This document shows, one piece after another, positions 61,608 to 64,000 of a stretch of 64,000 nt of DNA. Origin of the DNA: Pseudomonadota bacterium (GTDB taxonomy: Bacteria > Pseudomonadota > Gammaproteobacteria > Steroidobacterales > Steroidobacteraceae); the NCBI GenBank assembly GCA_016713725.1, contig JADJOO010000015.1:42474-106473 (forward strand), written 5' to 3'. How positions within the stretch are numbered: the first letter of the stretch is position 1; each line of letters starts with the position of its first letter. The translations under genes were made by a program, and so were the position numbers. A model generated the notes under the pieces. That model was given only the letters and a program-made list of their open reading frames with translations. It ran no database searches and was not told where the DNA came from.

Positions 61608-63098
61608 ATGACTGGCATCCGCGGGGACGGAATCAGGTGGCATGCGCGAGCGTGGCGGTGGCTCGCGCTCGGATTATTGGGTCTCGCCGCGCCGATCGCG
61701 GCCGGGCAAGACCCCGCGACCGATCCCGCGGCGTCCGCAGTGACGACGGTGCCGCTATTGCACGTGAGCGGTGCGATCGGGCCGGCAACCGCAGATTACA
61801 TCGCCCGCGGCCTGCAGCAGGCGGCCCGTGACGGCGCACCGCTGGTCGTGCTGCAGATCGACACTCCGGGCGGGCTGGACAGTTCGACCCGGCAGATCGT
61901 CAAGGACATCCTGTCATCGCCAGTGCCCGTCGCGGCTTGGGTGGCCCCCAGCGGTGCGCGCGCGGCCAGCGCCGGCGCGTACATCGTTTATGCCAGCCAT
62001 GTTGCCGCCATGGCGCCGGGAACGAACCTCGGGGCTGCCACCCCGATACAGATCGGCGGACTGCCCGGCACGCCGCCACAGCCTGCCCCGGACAAAACCG
62101 GCGCGCCGCCCTCGCCGGATGAGAAGCCGGCCGAAGGCAGAGACGCGACCGGGAGCGCCGATGCGATGACGCGCAAGATGGTCAACGACTCCGCCGCTTA
62201 CCTTCGCTCGCTGGCGCAGATGCGCGGGCGCAATGTGGAGTGGGCAGACCGCGCCGTGCGCGAAGGCGCCAGCCTGTCGGCCACGGAGGCGCAGACCCGC
62301 GGCGTGATCGACTTCATCGCCGTCGACGTCACGGCCCTGCTGGACCAGGCGCACGGCCGCTCGGTGCAGATGAACGACGGCAGTCAACGCAAACTGGACA
62401 CTCGAACTGCGCAGGCCGTGCCGGTCGACCCCGACTGGCGCACACGCGTGCTGAGCATAATCACGGACCCGACGGTCGCCTACCTGCTGCTGTTGCTCGG
62501 CATCTACGGCCTCTATTTCGAGTTGACGTCGCCGGGTTTCGGCGTGCCCGGCGTGGCCGGCGCGATCTCGCTGCTGCTCGGCATGTTCGCGCTGCAGATG
62601 CTGCCGGTGAGTTATGCCGGCGTGGCGCTGATCGTGCTCGGCTTCGCGCTACTGGTGGCCGAGGCGTTGCTGCCGAGCTTTGGCGCGCTCGGTGTCGGCG
62701 GCATCATCGCCTTCGTCATCGGCTCGGTCATGCTGATCGACACCGACGTGCCGGGCTTCGGCATTCCGCTCGGTCTGATCGCTGCATTCACCGTGCTCAA
62801 CGTGTTGTTCGTGGTCGCGGTCCTGCGATTCGCGCTCAAGGCCAGGCGGCGGCCCGTCGTGAGCGGCTCCGAAGAGATGCTGGGTGCCAGTGGCGAAGTT
62901 ATCGAGATCGGGGAGGATGGCGCCTGGATCCAGGTCCACGGTGAACGCTGGCGCGGGCGCTCGAGGCGCGCCGTTGCGCGGGATAGCGGGTGTGCGTCCA
63001 CGAGCCGCGACGGACTCGTGCTGCAGGTCGAGCCCGAAGCGGCAGCGCCTGCCGATCAGGCTGCCGGGACCGGACCATCGAGCGCTGCAGGTCATTGA
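61608..63098 (+). CDS. NfeD family membrane-bound serine protease (ClpP-like)
   Basis: 496 residues. Signal peptide (core WLALGLLGLAAPIAA), then a ClpP-like protease domain (about 45-250): VLQIDTPGGLDSSTRQIVKD, the probable catalytic Ser in GARAASAGAYIVYAS and Lys in TRKMVNDSAAYLRS. Four or five membrane helices (about 290-420) follow, then a C-terminal NfeD OB domain from about 425. In the OB domain the sequence around SRRAVARDSGCASTSRDG looks shifted: paired one-base changes near 62964 and 62999 would give GAPLRG. It precedes the slipin gene by 21 bp; these pairs act together in membrane quality control. Confidence 0.92.
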   Translation: MTGIRGDGIRWHARAWRWLALGLLGLAAPIAAGQDPATDPAASAVTTVPLLHVSGAIGPATADYIARGLQQAARDGAPLVVLQIDTPGGLDSSTRQIVKDILSSPVPVAAWVAPSGARAASAGAYIVYASHVAAMAPGTNLGAATPIQIGGLPGTPPQPAPDKTGAPPSPDEKPAEGRDATGSADAMTRKMVNDSAAYLRSLAQMRGRNVEWADRAVREGASLSATEAQTRGVIDFIAVDVTALLDQAHGRSVQMNDGSQRKLDTRTAQAVPVDPDWRTRVLSIITDPTVAYLLLLLGIYGLYFELTSPGFGVPGVAGAISLLLGMFALQMLPVSYAGVALIVLGFALLVAEALLPSFGALGVGGIIAFVIGSVMLIDTDVPGFGIPLGLIAAFTVLNVLFVVAVLRFALKARRRPVVSGSEEMLGASGEVIEIGEDGAWIQVHGERWRGRSRRAVARDSGCASTSRDGLVLQVEPEAAAPADQAAGTGPSSAAGH

Positions 63099-63119
63099 CA
63101 TCAATCGAAGGAGAAACAC

Positions 63120-63899
63120 ATGTATTGGGAAATCGGCTATGGCTTTATCCCGATCGTTCTGCTCATGCTGGTGGCCTCCTCGCTGCGCATCCTGCGCGAG
63201 TACCAGCGCGGCGTGGTGTTCCAACTGGGTCGCTTCTGGAAGGTCAAGGGCCCGGGGCTCGTCCTCCTGATTCCCGGCATCCAGCAGATGGTGCGGGTGG
63301 ACCTGCGCACCGTCGTCATGGACGTGCCGCCGCAGGACGTGATCACCCGGGACAACGTTTCGGTCAAGGTGAATGCGGTGGTCTACTTCCGCGTGATGGA
63401 TCCGCAGCGCGCGGTCATCCAGGTCGAGGACTTCCTGATGGCCACCAGCCAGCTGGCGCAGACGACGCTGCGCGCCATTCTTGGCAAGCACGAGCTTGAC
63501 CAGTTGCTGGCCGAACGGGAAAAGCTCAATTTGGCCATTCAGCAGGTGCTCGACGTGCAGACCGACGCCTGGGGCATCAAGGTCGCCAATGTCGAGATCA
63601 AGCACGTCGACCTGAACGAAACGATGGTGCGCGCCATCGCGCGGCAGGCCGAAGCCGAACGCGAGCGGCGCGCGAAAGTGATCCATGCCGAAGGCGAACT
63701 GCAGGCGTCCGAGAAACTGCTGCAGGCCGCGCAAAAGCTGGCGCAGGCGCCGGAGGCCATGCAGCTTCGTTACCTGCAGACCCTCACCCAGGTCGCCGGG
63801 GAAAAGAGTTCCACCATCGTCTTCCCGGTGCCCATCGACCTCTTCAAGCCGGCGGTCGATCGGTTAATGGGTCGGCCGGCCCCGGGGGATCAGGGCTGA
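63120..63899 (+). CDS. Slipin (SPFH/band 7, stomatin-like)
   Basis: 259 residues. N-terminal membrane hairpin (FIPIVLLMLVASSLRIL), SPFH domain with EYQRGVVFQLGRFWKVKGPG, VDLRTVVMDVPPQDVITRDN and DAWGIKVANVEIKHVDL, then a coiled coil (RQAEAERERRAKVIHAEGEL). Organises membrane patches; partner of the NfeD protease immediately upstream. Confidence 0.95.
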   Translation: MYWEIGYGFIPIVLLMLVASSLRILREYQRGVVFQLGRFWKVKGPGLVLLIPGIQQMVRVDLRTVVMDVPPQDVITRDNVSVKVNAVVYFRVMDPQRAVIQVEDFLMATSQLAQTTLRAILGKHELDQLLAEREKLNLAIQQVLDVQTDAWGIKVANVEIKHVDLNETMVRAIARQAEAERERRAKVIHAEGELQASEKLLQAAQKLAQAPEAMQLRYLQTLTQVAGEKSSTIVFPVPIDLFKPAVDRLMGRPAPGDQG

Positions 63900-63921
63900 A
63901 TCTCCGCGTCGGAGCGGTTGA

Positions 63922-64000
63922 TTGCTTGCGGCGGCACTGACGAGGGAGAACCTGCAACAGGCGTGGCGGCGGGTGCAGGCCAAGGGGCAATGGCGGGGGT
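63922..64000 (+). CDS. Start of a group II intron-type reverse transcriptase (edge-truncated)
   Basis: The last 79 bases read LTRENLQQAWRRVQAKGQWRG after a TTG start (63922). This matches the opening of group II intron maturases (typically LxRENLxxAWxRVxxNKGAxGVDG). Three more bases near 63985 would give NKGAMAGV. Only 26 residues are visible. It begins 22 bp after the slipin stop, leaving no room for intron domains I-III, so it is a fragment or a free-standing RT. Confidence 0.5.
   Translation, partial: MLAAALTRENLQQAWRRVQAKGQWRG

Noticed and set aside
61352..61618. Small minus-strand ORF before the NfeD gene
   Set aside because: No ribosome site, Arg/His-rich composition, overlaps the opposite gene start.
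63900..64000. Intact group II intron
   Set aside because: No space for 5' intron RNA between the slipin stop and the ORF.

Overview
The window is a GC-rich stretch of a gammaproteobacterial chromosome. The class is supported by the gmk-rpoZ-spoT ... ridA-recG order, the coxB-coxA-cox11-coxC / opposite-strand DUF2909 / SURF1-ctaA-ctaB layout, tatABC, a BirA-type biotin operator and a BioH-BioC fusion. A Xanthomonadales/Nevskiales-like affiliation is a guess from general gene content. No rRNA, tRNA or CRISPR was recognised.

Layout. 1-13.4 kb: an edge-truncated phenylpyruvate/indolepyruvate decarboxylase-like gene, tonB-exbB-exbD, a membrane diguanylate cyclase, then a peptide-use cluster (ACE-like M2 peptidase, GntR/UTRA regulator, three POT peptide transporters, a secreted amidohydrolase). 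13.4-25.7 kb: tatABC, dtd, a TPR lipoprotein, PBP1b, trkH-trkA, uvrD and a DUF885 peptidase with an internal stop. 25.7-35.4 kb: first aa3 cytochrome c oxidase with its assembly genes (ctaC, ctaD, small protein, cox11, ctaE, DUF2909, SURF1, SCO-like, ctaA, ctaB). 35.4-41.2 kb: biotin genes bioB-bioF-bioHC, split from bioD by an antitoxin, a broken gene and a long poly-G tract. 41.2-46.7 kb: comF, nhaA, ubiA, recG, ridA. 46.7-53.5 kb: a second cytochrome oxidase cluster with a di-haem c subunit II, lying between spoT and ridA. 53.5-60.4 kb: spoT, rpoZ, gmk, two divergent toxin-antitoxin modules, and a Fic gene bracketed by identical terminators. 60.4-64 kb: dodecin, a glycine-zipper protein, an NfeD-slipin pair and the start of a reverse transcriptase at the edge.

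Two themes cut across the genes. (1) Several families of short G-rich or purine-rich repeats (GGGGTTA/GGGGATA ending in GTCGGA; GTGAGTAGTGATTA; GGAAGGACA; GGAAATAGGTG/GGGGACG) sit at gene borders, and three of them run into reading frames, encoding the start of one POT transporter, the tail of Cox11 and the middle of ComF. (2) Many genes carry one- or two-base frame breaks, mostly in short G or C runs (M2 peptidase, both CoxII genes, comF, SCO, Fic, glycine-zipper gene), and DUF885 has an amber codon. With the poly-G tract this suggests uncorrected sequencing errors more than decay, so I give the restored extents and mark the break points.
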